Origin: Marine Group I thaumarchaeote
GTDB taxonomy: Archaea > Thermoproteota > Nitrososphaeria > Nitrososphaerales > Nitrosopumilaceae
Length of the DNA: 64,000 bases
Direction: 5' to 3'
Assembly (NCBI GenBank): GCA_013390375.1
Contig: JACATA010000002.1
Span: 24,840 to 88,839, forward strand
Part shown: piece by piece, positions 17,579-26,642 of the stretch
How the letters are laid out: every line of letters begins with the position of its first letter
Numbering within the stretch: position 1 is the stretch's first letter
Notes under the pieces: model-generated
Database searches by the model: none
Told to the model about the DNA's origin: nothing
The model's input: only the letters and a program-made list of their open reading frames with translations
Translations under genes and position numbers: made by a program

Positions 17579-18637
17579 ATGCTTACCAGTGGACAAAAGA
17601 TGTTTATTGTAATAGCTACGGTCTCTCTGGGTTTTGTTGGATATCTTGTTTTTCCCACCATGGACATTACTGCACAAGAACAGCCAGAAGTTTTTGTAAC
17701 TCATTCTGGTGCAGTGGTACAGACAACCGGTGATGTATTAGATCCTGTTTATACAATTCAAGAAGTTGAATTTGATCCAGAAAAATACTTGCGAGATTTT
17801 GACTATGGCAAAGTTTCGAAGTTAGAAGATGGTACAACACTTCGTGAGTTTACCATTATAGCTGAGGATGATAAAATAATGGAAATTGCGCCTGGCATAT
17901 TTTATAATGTCTGGACATTTAACGGGTCAGTTCCTGGACCCACAATTCGTGCTACGGAAGGTGACCTAGTAAGAATTTACTTTATTAACAACGGTGACAA
18001 GGAGCATACAATTCACTTTCATGGAAACCATCCAGCTGAGATGGACGGCATATTTGAGATAGTTGGTTCGGGCGGTGGTCAGTTTACTTATGAGTTCATA
18101 GCGGGCCCTGTTGGCGTTCACCCGTATCATTGTCATGTAATGCCAGTTGAGGAGCACATTGGTCATGGGCTTTATGGAGTCTTCATTGTTGATCCAAAAG
18201 AAGGTAGACAGCAGGCTGACGAAATGGTCATGGTTCTAAATGGGTTTGATACTGACTTTGACGGCGAAAATAATCTATATGCCGCAAACACTATTCCATT
18301 TTACTATCAGCACCACCCCATTCAGATTAACATGAATGAACTAATCCGAGTTTATGTTGTGAACATGGTTGGGCTTGATCCTATAAACAATTTCCATCTA
18401 CACGGTACCTTGTACAAATACTACCCAACAGGCACTGATCTAGTTCCATCATTTTTTACTGACATGGTTACATTTTCACAAAGTGAAAGGGGAATTATAG
18501 AGTTTGAATATGAATATACGGGAAGATACATGTTTCATGCGCACCTTACTGAATTTTCTGATAAGGGATGGACTGGTCTTTTCTATGTAAAAGATAGTTC
18601 TCAGCTAAACACTGAGGTATATAATTTTGGAAGTTAA
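17579..18637 (+). CDS. two-domain multicopper oxidase, secreted
   Basis: Exported cupredoxin oxidase of 352 aa with an N-terminal signal or anchor (residues 8-27). Two cupredoxin domains carry four H-x-H pairs: His146/148, His184/186 (with Cys185 between), His273/275 and His320/322. That is a full trinuclear copper set, which NirK-type nitrite reductases lack. The only HCH is in domain 1, so the type 1 copper lies there. Possible roles are copper or nitrogen-oxide chemistry at the cell surface; the substrate is not readable. The 3' end overlaps the ZIP transporter by 11 bases, suggesting a joint metal-handling role. Confidence 0.9.
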   Translation: MLTSGQKMFIVIATVSLGFVGYLVFPTMDITAQEQPEVFVTHSGAVVQTTGDVLDPVYTIQEVEFDPEKYLRDFDYGKVSKLEDGTTLREFTIIAEDDKIMEIAPGIFYNVWTFNGSVPGPTIRATEGDLVRIYFINNGDKEHTIHFHGNHPAEMDGIFEIVGSGGGQFTYEFIAGPVGVHPYHCHVMPVEEHIGHGLYGVFIVDPKEGRQQADEMVMVLNGFDTDFDGENNLYAANTIPFYYQHHPIQINMNELIRVYVVNMVGLDPINNFHLHGTLYKYYPTGTDLVPSFFTDMVTFSQSERGIIEFEYEYTGRYMFHAHLTEFSDKGWTGLFYVKDSSQLNTEVYNFGS

Positions 18638-19799
18638 GAGATCATCTAGTACAAAGACAGCTGTCAGCGCGATCATTCCTTTTGTTTTGTTAGCTGTAAT
18701 GATCGGATACGTTTTTGGACCGGGCTCAGAACTCATTAGTTTTGGTGTTGTAATACCAGAGATATCTATTGAGAAGGTTGAGTTTGTTGATTCGGAAATA
18801 ATTGCAACTGTACGAAATACAGGACCTATTGCTGTTGATATTGTTATGGCGGACATTGACGATATGATACTACCTGCTGCAATTGAACCTGACAAGCATC
18901 TTGAACGATTCGAGTCAGCAATTGTTCGAATACCATTTGATTGGAACGAGGGCCAACCGTATGCTATAGGACTTACTATAGATGATGGAACTAGATTTGA
19001 AAAGCAAGTTGATGTAGCAGCACCTTCGATTCAGCCTACTATTGAAATGATATCATATTTTGCTGTAATAGGAACATATGTTGGGATTATTCCTGTAATG
19101 ATAGGTCTTCTTTGGTTTCCGTTTATTTCCAAACTTAGCCGCAGCAAGTACAAATTTTTCTTGGCACTGACTGTTGGTCTTTTACTTTTCCTAGGAATCA
19201 GTTCCGCAGAGGAAGCAATTGAAACATCCGCCGAAAATCTATCTGATGTTTTCAATGGAGTACTGTTAGTTGCTACTGTAGCCATAGTGTCTTTTCTTGC
19301 TCTGAATTATGTAGGTGAAAAACTCAAAAAGCGTGCAGGTGCATCAAAACTTGCCGGTCCTGTGGCAATTGCACTAATGATTGCAATTGGAATTGGCTTG
19401 CATAATTTTGGGGAAGGTCTTGCTATTGGGGCTGCAATTGTACTAGGTGAAGCTGCACTTGGCGCTTTCCTGATTGTTGGCTTTGCACTCCATAACACTA
19501 CTGAAGGGTTTGCCATAGCAGCACCCATGGCACGCACAAAGCTGATGATTGGAAGGCTTGCTGCATTGGGAATGATTGCTGGTGTCCCTGCAATTTTTGG
19601 CACATGGGTTGGTGGATTTGTTTACTCGCCTTTGACAGCTGTTATCTTTTTAGCAATAGGCACTGGAGCAATATTTCAGGTAATTGTTTTAATAATGAGA
19701 TGGATACAAAATGAAGAAGGCAAACTCTCAAACAGTTCAGTACTAGCTGGCATTGCTGTGGGAATGTTAATCATGTACATTACAAGTATACTAGTCTAA
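18627..19799 (+). CDS. ZIP-family metal transporter with extracytoplasmic N-terminal domain
   Basis: Divalent metal importer of the ZIP family. The two metal-site motifs HNFGEG (about residue 258) and HNTTEG (about residue 289) sit in consecutive helices. A first helix (residues 11-29) and a roughly 110-residue beta domain (about 35-130) precede the transporter core, which is an unusual extension. The TTG start at 18627 lies inside the end of the multicopper oxidase gene; no better start preserves the first helix. Coupling to the oxidase suggests metal uptake linked to metal oxidation or reduction. Confidence 0.85.
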   Translation: MEVKRSSSTKTAVSAIIPFVLLAVMIGYVFGPGSELISFGVVIPEISIEKVEFVDSEIIATVRNTGPIAVDIVMADIDDMILPAAIEPDKHLERFESAIVRIPFDWNEGQPYAIGLTIDDGTRFEKQVDVAAPSIQPTIEMISYFAVIGTYVGIIPVMIGLLWFPFISKLSRSKYKFFLALTVGLLLFLGISSAEEAIETSAENLSDVFNGVLLVATVAIVSFLALNYVGEKLKKRAGASKLAGPVAIALMIAIGIGLHNFGEGLAIGAAIVLGEAALGAFLIVGFALHNTTEGFAIAAPMARTKLMIGRLAALGMIAGVPAIFGTWVGGFVYSPLTAVIFLAIGTGAIFQVIVLIMRWIQNEEGKLSNSSVLAGIAVGMLIMYITSILV

Positions 19800-19808
19800 A
19801 ATCTAATT

Positions 19809-20300
19809 TTAGTTATTTTTCATCGTGCAACAGCTAGCCTTGTTGATGTTTCGCATTGCCCACCAGATTGAAAATGATAATGCAGCTATTGAAATAAACT
19901 TGAGCTCCAATCCTTGAAGTGGGAAAATTGCTAATCCACCCATTATTCCTAAAACTGCAGTAAGCGATGTTGTACATGCAGGACATCCTGGCGTAAATGC
20001 AGCAAGAGCACCACCAAATATTGCTGACGAACTGCTCTTTTGCAAATTCATTCTTTGTGCCTTTATGTTGTATACAACTAGTGCAATGTTGATTCCGCCC
20101 AGAACTGCTACAACAACTGTTAATCCAATAGAGGCTACAATGTATTGAGGACTAGCAGCAATATCCATTGCAAAGTGGTTAAAAACGCTTGATAGGGTCA
20201 GAAAATAGTAAACCAAACCAAGTAAAACTCCAGAAATAACCGCGATGGCACCAAAACTTTTCTGTCTTAGTATATCCTTGATAGTTAATTTTAGCATCAT
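19809..20300 (-). CDS. membrane protein with CPxC motif
   Basis: Four predicted transmembrane helices in about 163 aa. The loop or helix TPGCPACTTSL and a C-terminal CCTM pair give two cysteine pairs that could bind copper or act in thiol exchange. Start: the ATG at 20300 (MMLKLTIKD) has a TATA-like tttaattaag at the leaderless distance; an upstream TTG at 20315 is less likely. It is convergent with the ZIP gene. Its position in the copper-protein block suggests metal or redox handling, but I do not know the family. Confidence 0.65.
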   Translation of the reverse strand: MMLKLTIKDILRQKSFGAIAVISGVLLGLVYYFLTLSSVFNHFAMDIAASPQYIVASIGLTVVVAVLGGINIALVVYNIKAQRMNLQKSSSSAIFGGALAAFTPGCPACTTSLTAVLGIMGGLAIFPLQGLELKFISIAALSFSIWWAMRNINKASCCTMKNN

Positions 20301-20340
20301 AGTTTTACCTAGCAATTCTCTTAATTAAACTCTTGAACCT

Positions 20341-21504
20341 CTAACTCCAAACCTTTTCTTTAAACGTCCATTTTTTATTCAGAATAAAATTGCTAGAGGC
20401 GGCAATAATTACAGCCAGCATTAGCGCAAGAGAATATGCAAACTGGTAATTATCAACCATGACGTATACCATTCCAAGCTGTATTAATGCACCTAAGGAA
20501 CTAAACCCCACAAACTTTCCATACTGCGCAAGGGTTTTCTTAGCTTCAAAGTTTCTATCTTCAAACGTCCATATCTTGTTTAGAATAAAATTAGAAGACA
20601 TTGAAACTATTATTCCTATTGTTGTTGCATGAATATACCAGAAATTTATGATTGCATCCGCAAATAGAAGTGATACAAGATAGTTTACCAAGAGTCCAGA
20701 TGCGCCTACAGTGTAGAACCTACCTGCCTTGGATATAAAACGAATAGACGTTCGTGGCTCGCTGACTTTTGCCGTGTGACCATACCTGTACAATTTCCAT
20801 ACAGACCTTACATAGTCAAACATTGTAGAAGAGTCTAGCTTACTTGAACCACGTGTCCTGTCTGTAAATGTGTAAGGAATTTCTTTCACTTTGGCGCCCT
20901 TTGTCTTTACTAAAATTTCTAAAAGCATCTTGTATCCTATAGCATCAAATTTTATACCTTCTAGAATCTTGCGTCTGAACGCAAAAAACCCTGACATCGG
21001 GTCTGACTCGTTTACACCAAGACCTGCTTTTGCAATTCCTTTTGCTGTCTTGCTAATCAATTTTCGTTTAGTTGACCATCCACTAACTTCGCCTCCCTCA
21101 GTATAGCGTGAAGCTATGGCAATATCATATTTTGAGATCTTTATCTCTTCCACCAATTGTGGAATTATTTTTGGTGGGTGTGAAAAATCACTGTCCATTA
21201 CTACAACAGTTTCACCACTTGAATGTTGAATTCCATCTAGTATTGCTGAGCTTAAACCGCTCTTTGTCTTTCGGTGGATAACATCAACAGTGTATCCAAT
21301 TTTGTTTTGTGTATCATTTATGTAGTCTTCAACAACTTTTCCTGTTCCGTCTGGAGAGTTGTCATCAACTACTATTGCTTCGGTAGCAATATCTTTTGGT
21401 AGATGATCGCCTATTGTTTTTAAGACTTGGATAATGTTTTCAGATTCGTTATACGTTGGAATAATTATAGAGACTTGTACCTCGTTTTGTTTCAAATCAC
21501 TCAT
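20341..21504 (-). CDS. GT2 dolichyl-phosphate mannosyltransferase-like protein fused to GtrA
   Basis: The N-terminal GT-A glycosyltransferase (residues 10-240) has VVDDNSPDGTG and the metal-binding VVMDSDFSHPP, as in DPM1-like polyprenyl-phosphate sugar transferases. The C-terminal 130 residues form four helices of the GtrA family, with the repeated SSNFILNKxWTF phrase. It probably makes a polyprenyl-linked sugar at the cytoplasmic face for glycosylation of surface proteins. It is divergent from the plastocyanin gene. Confidence 0.9.
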   Translation of the reverse strand: MSDLKQNEVQVSIIIPTYNESENIIQVLKTIGDHLPKDIATEAIVVDDNSPDGTGKVVEDYINDTQNKIGYTVDVIHRKTKSGLSSAILDGIQHSSGETVVVMDSDFSHPPKIIPQLVEEIKISKYDIAIASRYTEGGEVSGWSTKRKLISKTAKGIAKAGLGVNESDPMSGFFAFRRKILEGIKFDAIGYKMLLEILVKTKGAKVKEIPYTFTDRTRGSSKLDSSTMFDYVRSVWKLYRYGHTAKVSEPRTSIRFISKAGRFYTVGASGLLVNYLVSLLFADAIINFWYIHATTIGIIVSMSSNFILNKIWTFEDRNFEAKKTLAQYGKFVGFSSLGALIQLGMVYVMVDNYQFAYSLALMLAVIIAASSNFILNKKWTFKEKVWS

Positions 21505-21652
21505 ATTTCGTAGACGATTGCTTATGATTATAATACTTTAATCTAATATGCTAATCAAAATAGCGAAATGTTTAGAATCAATGTGATTTGGTAACTCATA
21601 ATTTGTAAACTTAGAAAAACTCCATTTTTCATGAGGAAATTTCAAGATCATT

Positions 21653-21660
21653 TTTATATT
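21653..21660 (+). promoter_or_regulatory. TATA-like box of the plastocyanin-like gene
   Basis: tttatatt lies 24-31 bases before the ATG at 21684. Confidence 0.6.
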
Positions 21661-21683
21661 GTCTGGTTTTTCTATCAGATCTA

Positions 21684-22724
21684 ATGAAAATTACGACATT
21701 AACTTCTTTGTTCGTACTTTTGTCAGTAGTTTCAATGGTTGCAATTGCACCAAGTGCGTTTGCAGATCATACATCTGCTACAGTAACAAACGCACTAGGT
21801 TCCTCAACCCCAGGTTGTGAAGATACTAACTCATGTTTTGACCCAAATCCTGTGACAATTGCTATGGGCGGTACAGTTACTTGGGAAAATGTAGATAATG
21901 CAGCTCATACTGTAACATCCGGATCACCAGCTGATGGACCAGATGGAGTGTTTGACAGCAGTCTTATCATGGCAGGCGGTGCTACATTCTCTCACACATT
22001 TGATGATGCAGGAACATACGATTACTTTTGTATGGTTCATCCATGGATGGCAGGAAGTGTAATTGTTGAAGATGAAGCAGCAGCTGAAGCAGAAGCAGCA
22101 GAAGCGGAAGCAGCTGAAGCAGAAGCAGCAGAAGCAGAAGCAGCAGAAGCGGAAGCAGCAGCAGCAGCAGCAATAGCAGCACTTGAAGCAGAACAAGCAG
22201 CAGAAGCAGCAGCAGCAGAATCATTAGCAGCATTAGAAGCAGCAGCAGCAGAATCATTAGCAGCACTTGAAGCAGAACAAGCAGAAGCAGCAGAAGCGGA
22301 AGCAGCAGCGGTAGTAATGGCGGCACCAAGAGAGCCAGCAATAGATTTGGTTGACACTCTAATCTACAACATTAGCGGCGGTTCTGTTTCCAGCATAATT
22401 ACTAACAGTGACGACGCCACTCTTGTAGTTGCAGTTGACGCATCAGATGATGGAGAATTGTCAATCACCATGAACAGTGATTACATTACTGCATTTGATG
22501 ATGACAGCTACTTCGTTCTAGTAAACAACGAGGAGGTTTGGTTTAGCCAAGATGGAAACACTCTAACTATTCCATTTGAAGCTGGAACCGAGAAGATCGA
22601 AATAGTTGGAAGCGCTGTAGTTCCAGAGTTTGGAACAATTGCTATGGTTGTATTAGCAGTAGCAATAATCAGCATCATTGTAATAACTGCAAAGACAAAG
22701 ACACAACTAATTCCTAAACTTTAG
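21684..22724 (+). CDS. plastocyanin-like blue copper protein with Ala/Glu helical spacer and PEFG C-terminal anchor
   Basis: Exported protein of 346 aa. The signal peptide (1-27, ending SAFADH) is followed by a cupredoxin domain with ligands His75, Cys116, His119 and Met122 (FCMVHPWM), and an extra Cys pair at 45 and 51. Residues about 131-209 are a low-complexity run of Ala and Glu repeats that should form a long rigid helix. A second beta domain and a C-terminal VPEFG followed by a transmembrane helix and basic tail anchor it to the membrane. Likely a tethered electron carrier outside the cytoplasm, consistent with copper-based respiration in this lineage. Confidence 0.9.
   Translation: MKITTLTSLFVLLSVVSMVAIAPSAFADHTSATVTNALGSSTPGCEDTNSCFDPNPVTIAMGGTVTWENVDNAAHTVTSGSPADGPDGVFDSSLIMAGGATFSHTFDDAGTYDYFCMVHPWMAGSVIVEDEAAAEAEAAEAEAAEAEAAEAEAAEAEAAAAAAIAALEAEQAAEAAAAESLAALEAAAAESLAALEAEQAEAAEAEAAAVVMAAPREPAIDLVDTLIYNISGGSVSSIITNSDDATLVVAVDASDDGELSITMNSDYITAFDDDSYFVLVNNEEVWFSQDGNTLTIPFEAGTEKIEIVGSAVVPEFGTIAMVVLAVAIISIIVITAKTKTQLIPKL
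22074..22310 (+). repeat. GAAGCAGCA-type triplet repeat coding for Ala/Glu
   Basis: Degenerate tandem 9-mers and 6-mers based on gca, gaa and gcg codons encode the helical spacer of the plastocyanin-like protein. The tract could change length by slippage. The opposite-strand Leu-, Cys- and Ala-rich frames here are shadows. Confidence 0.8.
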
Positions 22725-22732
22725 GAAATTCC

Positions 22733-22759
22733 TTTTTTCTATTTTTTATTTTCTTTTTA
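22733..22759 (+). terminator. T-rich terminator after the plastocyanin-like gene
   Basis: Three T runs follow within 10 bases of the stop and extend into the 3' end of the convergent gene. Confidence 0.45.
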
Positions 22760-23393
22760 CCATTGCAATAATAGCTAGGATAACTCCTGCTGCACCAAGA
22801 GATGCTCCAAACACTCCAAAGTTGTATGCTGTTTCCACATCAAAGTTTCCAGAGCTAGTATCTATTCCACCCACCTGTGACTTTATTGACGAAACATCTT
22901 TTTGAAGAGACGTTACAGCATTTTTGAGTGCAACGACTTCTTGCCCTGACGATGAGCCAGATGTTGCCGGAAAGTCAAGAACAGATGTGCTCTCAACATC
23001 TTCTACAGGAATCACAACATTGATTTCAATACCATTAATCTCTCCTTCAAGTTTTATTTCAAGCGAACCTATCTTTGTAGGAATTATCTTTGCATAGTAG
23101 TGTCCAGGTCTAGGATCAGTGTTTATGTCAAGCACTTTAGAAGCCCCACCAGAAAAAACAGATGCCTGCAAATTTTTAAATGCGTTAGTTATGCCCATGG
23201 AAATACCTTCAACATCACCAGGCTCTCTAACGTCTATGGTTATGGAATTTAGTATACCTACAACTGGAGGTTCATCCTGCCATCCTACCTCAATTTCATA
23301 TGGACCCACTTCAATGGTTGTGTGTGCATATGCAAAAGAAAAGCTAAATCCTAAAACAATCAAACCAGCAATAGCAAAAAGCGGATAATTCAC
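22746..23393 (-). CDS. exported membrane-anchored protein of unknown function, copper-block
   Basis: The signal peptide starts at the GTG at 23393 and reads MNYPLFAIAGLIVLGF, with cleavage near AYAHT. The frame is open up to 23615 but would then run through the divergent CopC-CopD start, so the GTG is preferred. A beta-sandwich domain of about 120 residues begins HTTIEVGPYEIEVGW, with His at the mature N-terminus as in CopC-type copper sites. A short coiled coil (about residues 155-190) and a C-terminal helix with the tail MVKRK follow. It may be a copper or structural partner of the divergent gene; this is inference. Confidence 0.7.
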   Translation of the reverse strand: MNYPLFAIAGLIVLGFSFSFAYAHTTIEVGPYEIEVGWQDEPPVVGILNSITIDVREPGDVEGISMGITNAFKNLQASVFSGGASKVLDINTDPRPGHYYAKIIPTKIGSLEIKLEGEINGIEINVVIPVEDVESTSVLDFPATSGSSSGQEVVALKNAVTSLQKDVSSIKSQVGGIDTSSGNFDVETAYNFGVFGASLGAAGVILAIIAMVKRK

Positions 23394-23491
23394 GACTTGC
23401 AAAATGTGTGTATACGTTATTATCTTTACTAAAATAGTACAACTTTCAAATTGGTAATTCTTTAAATTATGAGGGGTTGGTTTTATGTAAA

Positions 23492-26353
23492 ATGAACAAG
23501 TTACTTTTTTTGGTATTTTTGATTTTAGTAATTGGAATTCCATCAGCATATGCCCATCCATTTTTGCTTGATTCTGAACCACCTCAGGCAGGAAATGCAG
23601 CAATTGGAACAACACAAGTCATCATCAAATATTCTGAAGCCATTGAGATTGACTTTTCTGAATTGAAGGTGTTTGACAGCAACGGAAACCAAATAGACAG
23701 TAGGAACACTGCATATTATGAAGGAGAAAGTTCTCTAGTAATTACAACGCCACCACTAGAGGATGGCACCTACACTGTAACAAGCAAGGTGTTGTCAAAA
23801 GTGGATGGTCACTTGGTGCGTGCTGCAATCATCTTTGGTGTAGGTGAAGCCCAGGTTGATGTCTCACTTTTAGAAGCACAGGGAGAATCGGAAACAACAT
23901 TTCTACCTGAAGCAGCAGCAAGATTTCCAGGAATTGTAGGGCAGACAGTTATTCTAGGTTCTGCAATATCAGCTATTGCGATTTGGGGTACACAGAGAAA
24001 ACACTTTGGGAAAGAAAACCTCACATTGATAAACCAAACATATCGTTCAAAGTTTTCAAAGATAACAGGAGCTGCTCTCGTTGGAGTGCTTGTATCTAAT
24101 TTTGTTATGCTAGCGGTTCAAACTATTCGGCTTGAAACATCTCCACTTGATGTAATTGGGACTTCATTTGGCACTACTTGGCTAACACGGATGATCATAA
24201 CTATCATTCTTCTTGGTATTTGGTTTTGGATGGAAAGAAAGCCACGTTTAACAAGCAAAAAACATGTACCAATGCTTGTTGTATCACTGGCACTAATATT
24301 TACAACAACTATGTTTGGGCATGGTGCAGCATCTGAACTTGCAGCACCAATGATCTTGGATTATGTACACAATTTGTTGGCATCTGTGTGGATAGGCGGA
24401 GTAATTTTCTTTGCTTTTGTAATATTACCTACACTTGCAAAACTGGACTGGATGGAAAAAGAGAAGATGATACTTGCAATATTGCCTCGATATTCAGGTA
24501 TGATTACAATCGCATTAGGCATCCTGATTATTACAGGACCAACTCTTTTGTGGTTCTTGGAGAGTGATGTTACATCCATAACCAATTCAACCTATGGTTT
24601 CTTGATATTTGCAAAGATTTTCCTGGCCTTGATAATGATTGGGTTGGGTGCATATTTCCAGTTTAAAGTTCAGAGACCAGCAGTAAAAAATCTAGGTGGG
24701 GCAATAGGCACAGGTGTATTTGGGTTTGGTGAAAAACCCCCAGATGTGTCAAAGGAAAGGTTTGAACCACCTACCATAGAGGCGTTAGCATCTAAGAAAC
24801 TTGTAAAGCCTCTCAAAGCTTCTGCCATAACAGGCATCATACTTCTTGGTGTTGTATCACTTCTTGTCAATTCCTCCCTTCCGGCTGGAGAGGTACAAAC
24901 AGCTGAGGCACAGAGTGTAACGCTGGGATTTTCATCTGTCTTGTTTTCAGAACAAGCAAAGTTTGATGTTTCAGTTTTACCTGTGGGTGTGGGTCCAAAC
25001 ACCATCAACGTTATTGTTTCCACTATTGATGGAGAACAGATGTCAGATATTTCTGGTTTGAAGATCAAAGTGTCAAATCCACAACGAAACATATCACCAA
25101 TTGAAATTTCAACAACAGAATCACAATCAAGCGATGAGATAACAGAGTTCGAGGGAGAAGCTACATTCGGGTTTGCAGGTACATGGCAGATAGAGATTGA
25201 GGCACAGAGGACACAAGCTGCAAACGAGAGTGTGATATTTGATGTATTAGTCAAACCAACACTTTCAGAAATTCGAACTGAAATTACAGAATATGATTTT
25301 CCTGAAGATGACTCAGCACCTCTTTACCCTCTGTATGATGGTAACAATACAATATGGATTAGTGATGCAGCAGAACCGAGGATTTGGAAGTTTACACTAG
25401 ACGACAAGCAATTCAGTTCGTATGAATTTTTTGGAATTTCCACAATATTTCTTGATATAGATCATGATGGCAAGATATGGTTTACTGACACTCCAAATTC
25501 TAAGATTGGTAACTTTGATCCTAAGACGGAAAAATTTGAGGTAATAGAAATCCCTCCACTTACTGCAAAATCACCATACTCAATTCCTATAGCACTCAAA
25601 GTTGATTTTGATAACAACATTTGGGTTGCAGTGGTAGACAAAGACATGTTACTAGTGTACAACCAAGATAGCAAAGAGTTTGAAGAATTTCTCAAGCTTC
25701 CAACAGTGGAATCTGGTCCATCTGCTCTGCTCTTAGATGATAATGGCAATATGTGGTTTGCAGAATCACTGTCAGGCAAGATAGGGGTTGTAGATTCCAA
25801 AACTTTTGAGATTACTGAATTTGCACCTGACACTTCACTGGATGAACCTTTTGCTTTGTTGTTTGACAAGTCTGGTTCACTATGGATATCTGAACACACA
25901 GGACCGGGAATAACTAAATTCAATTCAATGCTAGAAACATTTGATCATGTAAAGGCTCCCAACCCGGAATCACTCCCATTTGGCATGGCTATTGACAAGT
26001 ATGACAATATTTGGTTTGGACAACATGTAACTGATGAACTAGGAGTTTATGATCCATACAATGATCAGTTGATTGAAGTTTCCATTCCAACTCCAGAGAG
26101 CTTTACGCAGTTTATTGCAGCTGATGATAAAGGAGATATTTGGTTTGTAGAGCAAAGGACCAAGAAGCTTGGTGTGGTTTCGATTAGCAGTGTTTCTGGA
26201 CAGACAAGAGCTATAACTGATGGTGGAAGTGGACCTAGTTTCAACTATGCCGAAATTGTTTCACCGTTGATTGCTGGTGGTATAGTGGTTTCATCATTAT
26301 TCTTTGTCAAGAGTGTTAATGACAAAAGAAGAATAGATAAGATGTTAAGCTAA
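23492..26353 (+). CDS. CopC-CopD fusion with C-terminal Vgb-like beta-propeller
   Basis: Multidomain exported and membrane protein of 953 aa. The signal peptide (1-21) leaves His22 as the mature N-terminus. CopC domain to about residue 125: His22 with Asp105 and His107 (VDGHLV) forms the typical Cu(II) site. CopD membrane domain, about 140-480, has eight or so helices with GHGAASE and HNLLASVWIGG. A beta domain follows, then a propeller of repeated IWFxD or NIWF blades (about 600-920), related to virginiamycin B lyase and SMP-30 repeats, and a last transmembrane helix. ATG 23492 is chosen over the TTG at 23477. It probably binds and imports copper; the propeller role is unknown. Confidence 0.88.
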   Translation: MNKLLFLVFLILVIGIPSAYAHPFLLDSEPPQAGNAAIGTTQVIIKYSEAIEIDFSELKVFDSNGNQIDSRNTAYYEGESSLVITTPPLEDGTYTVTSKVLSKVDGHLVRAAIIFGVGEAQVDVSLLEAQGESETTFLPEAAARFPGIVGQTVILGSAISAIAIWGTQRKHFGKENLTLINQTYRSKFSKITGAALVGVLVSNFVMLAVQTIRLETSPLDVIGTSFGTTWLTRMIITIILLGIWFWMERKPRLTSKKHVPMLVVSLALIFTTTMFGHGAASELAAPMILDYVHNLLASVWIGGVIFFAFVILPTLAKLDWMEKEKMILAILPRYSGMITIALGILIITGPTLLWFLESDVTSITNSTYGFLIFAKIFLALIMIGLGAYFQFKVQRPAVKNLGGAIGTGVFGFGEKPPDVSKERFEPPTIEALASKKLVKPLKASAITGIILLGVVSLLVNSSLPAGEVQTAEAQSVTLGFSSVLFSEQAKFDVSVLPVGVGPNTINVIVSTIDGEQMSDISGLKIKVSNPQRNISPIEISTTESQSSDEITEFEGEATFGFAGTWQIEIEAQRTQAANESVIFDVLVKPTLSEIRTEITEYDFPEDDSAPLYPLYDGNNTIWISDAAEPRIWKFTLDDKQFSSYEFFGISTIFLDIDHDGKIWFTDTPNSKIGNFDPKTEKFEVIEIPPLTAKSPYSIPIALKVDFDNNIWVAVVDKDMLLVYNQDSKEFEEFLKLPTVESGPSALLLDDNGNMWFAESLSGKIGVVDSKTFEITEFAPDTSLDEPFALLFDKSGSLWISEHTGPGITKFNSMLETFDHVKAPNPESLPFGMAIDKYDNIWFGQHVTDELGVYDPYNDQLIEVSIPTPESFTQFIAADDKGDIWFVEQRTKKLGVVSISSVSGQTRAITDGGSGPSFNYAEIVSPLIAGGIVVSSLFFVKSVNDKRRIDKMLS

Positions 26354-26356
26354 TCA

Positions 26357-26642
26357 GATTTACGAAATCTTCATGATTCCGTTTGAGATGAGCCATTGAA
26401 GTCCTGACACAAACGAGTTGTCGTCTATCTGACCGTCAGCCCACCATCCTGCGTTGTTCTTGATCCAACCGGGAATTACATCGCCAGACCCTGTTCCCTG
26501 TTCAGTTGGTGGTATCGTCATGACTCCGTTTGTTATTAGCCACTGTATGCCGGAGACAAACGAACCATCGTCTATCTGTCCGTCAGCCCACCATCCCGCG
26601 TTGTTCTTAATCCAGCCTGGTATGGAAGTTTCTGCAGTTGGT
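26357..26642 (-). repeat. left arm of a 286-bp inverted repeat
   Basis: This segment is the near-exact reverse complement of 28581-28866: same length, no gaps, about nine mismatches by eye. It encodes the C-terminal tandem repeats of the 545-aa surface protein and runs just past its stop codon. Confidence 0.9.

Noticed and set aside
22074..22310. Tandem repeat as a possible CRISPR array
   Set aside because: Units are 6-9 bases without spacers and are in frame within a coding gene.
21924..22357. Long minus-strand frames rich in Cys, Leu or Ala opposite the plastocyanin gene
   Set aside because: They are shadows of the GAAGCAGCA-type repeat, which is open in several frames; the plus strand has the signal peptide, copper site and anchor.
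23394..23615. N-terminal extension of the minus-strand exported protein
   Set aside because: It would overlap the CopC-CopD start and precedes a clear signal peptide starting at the GTG at 23393.
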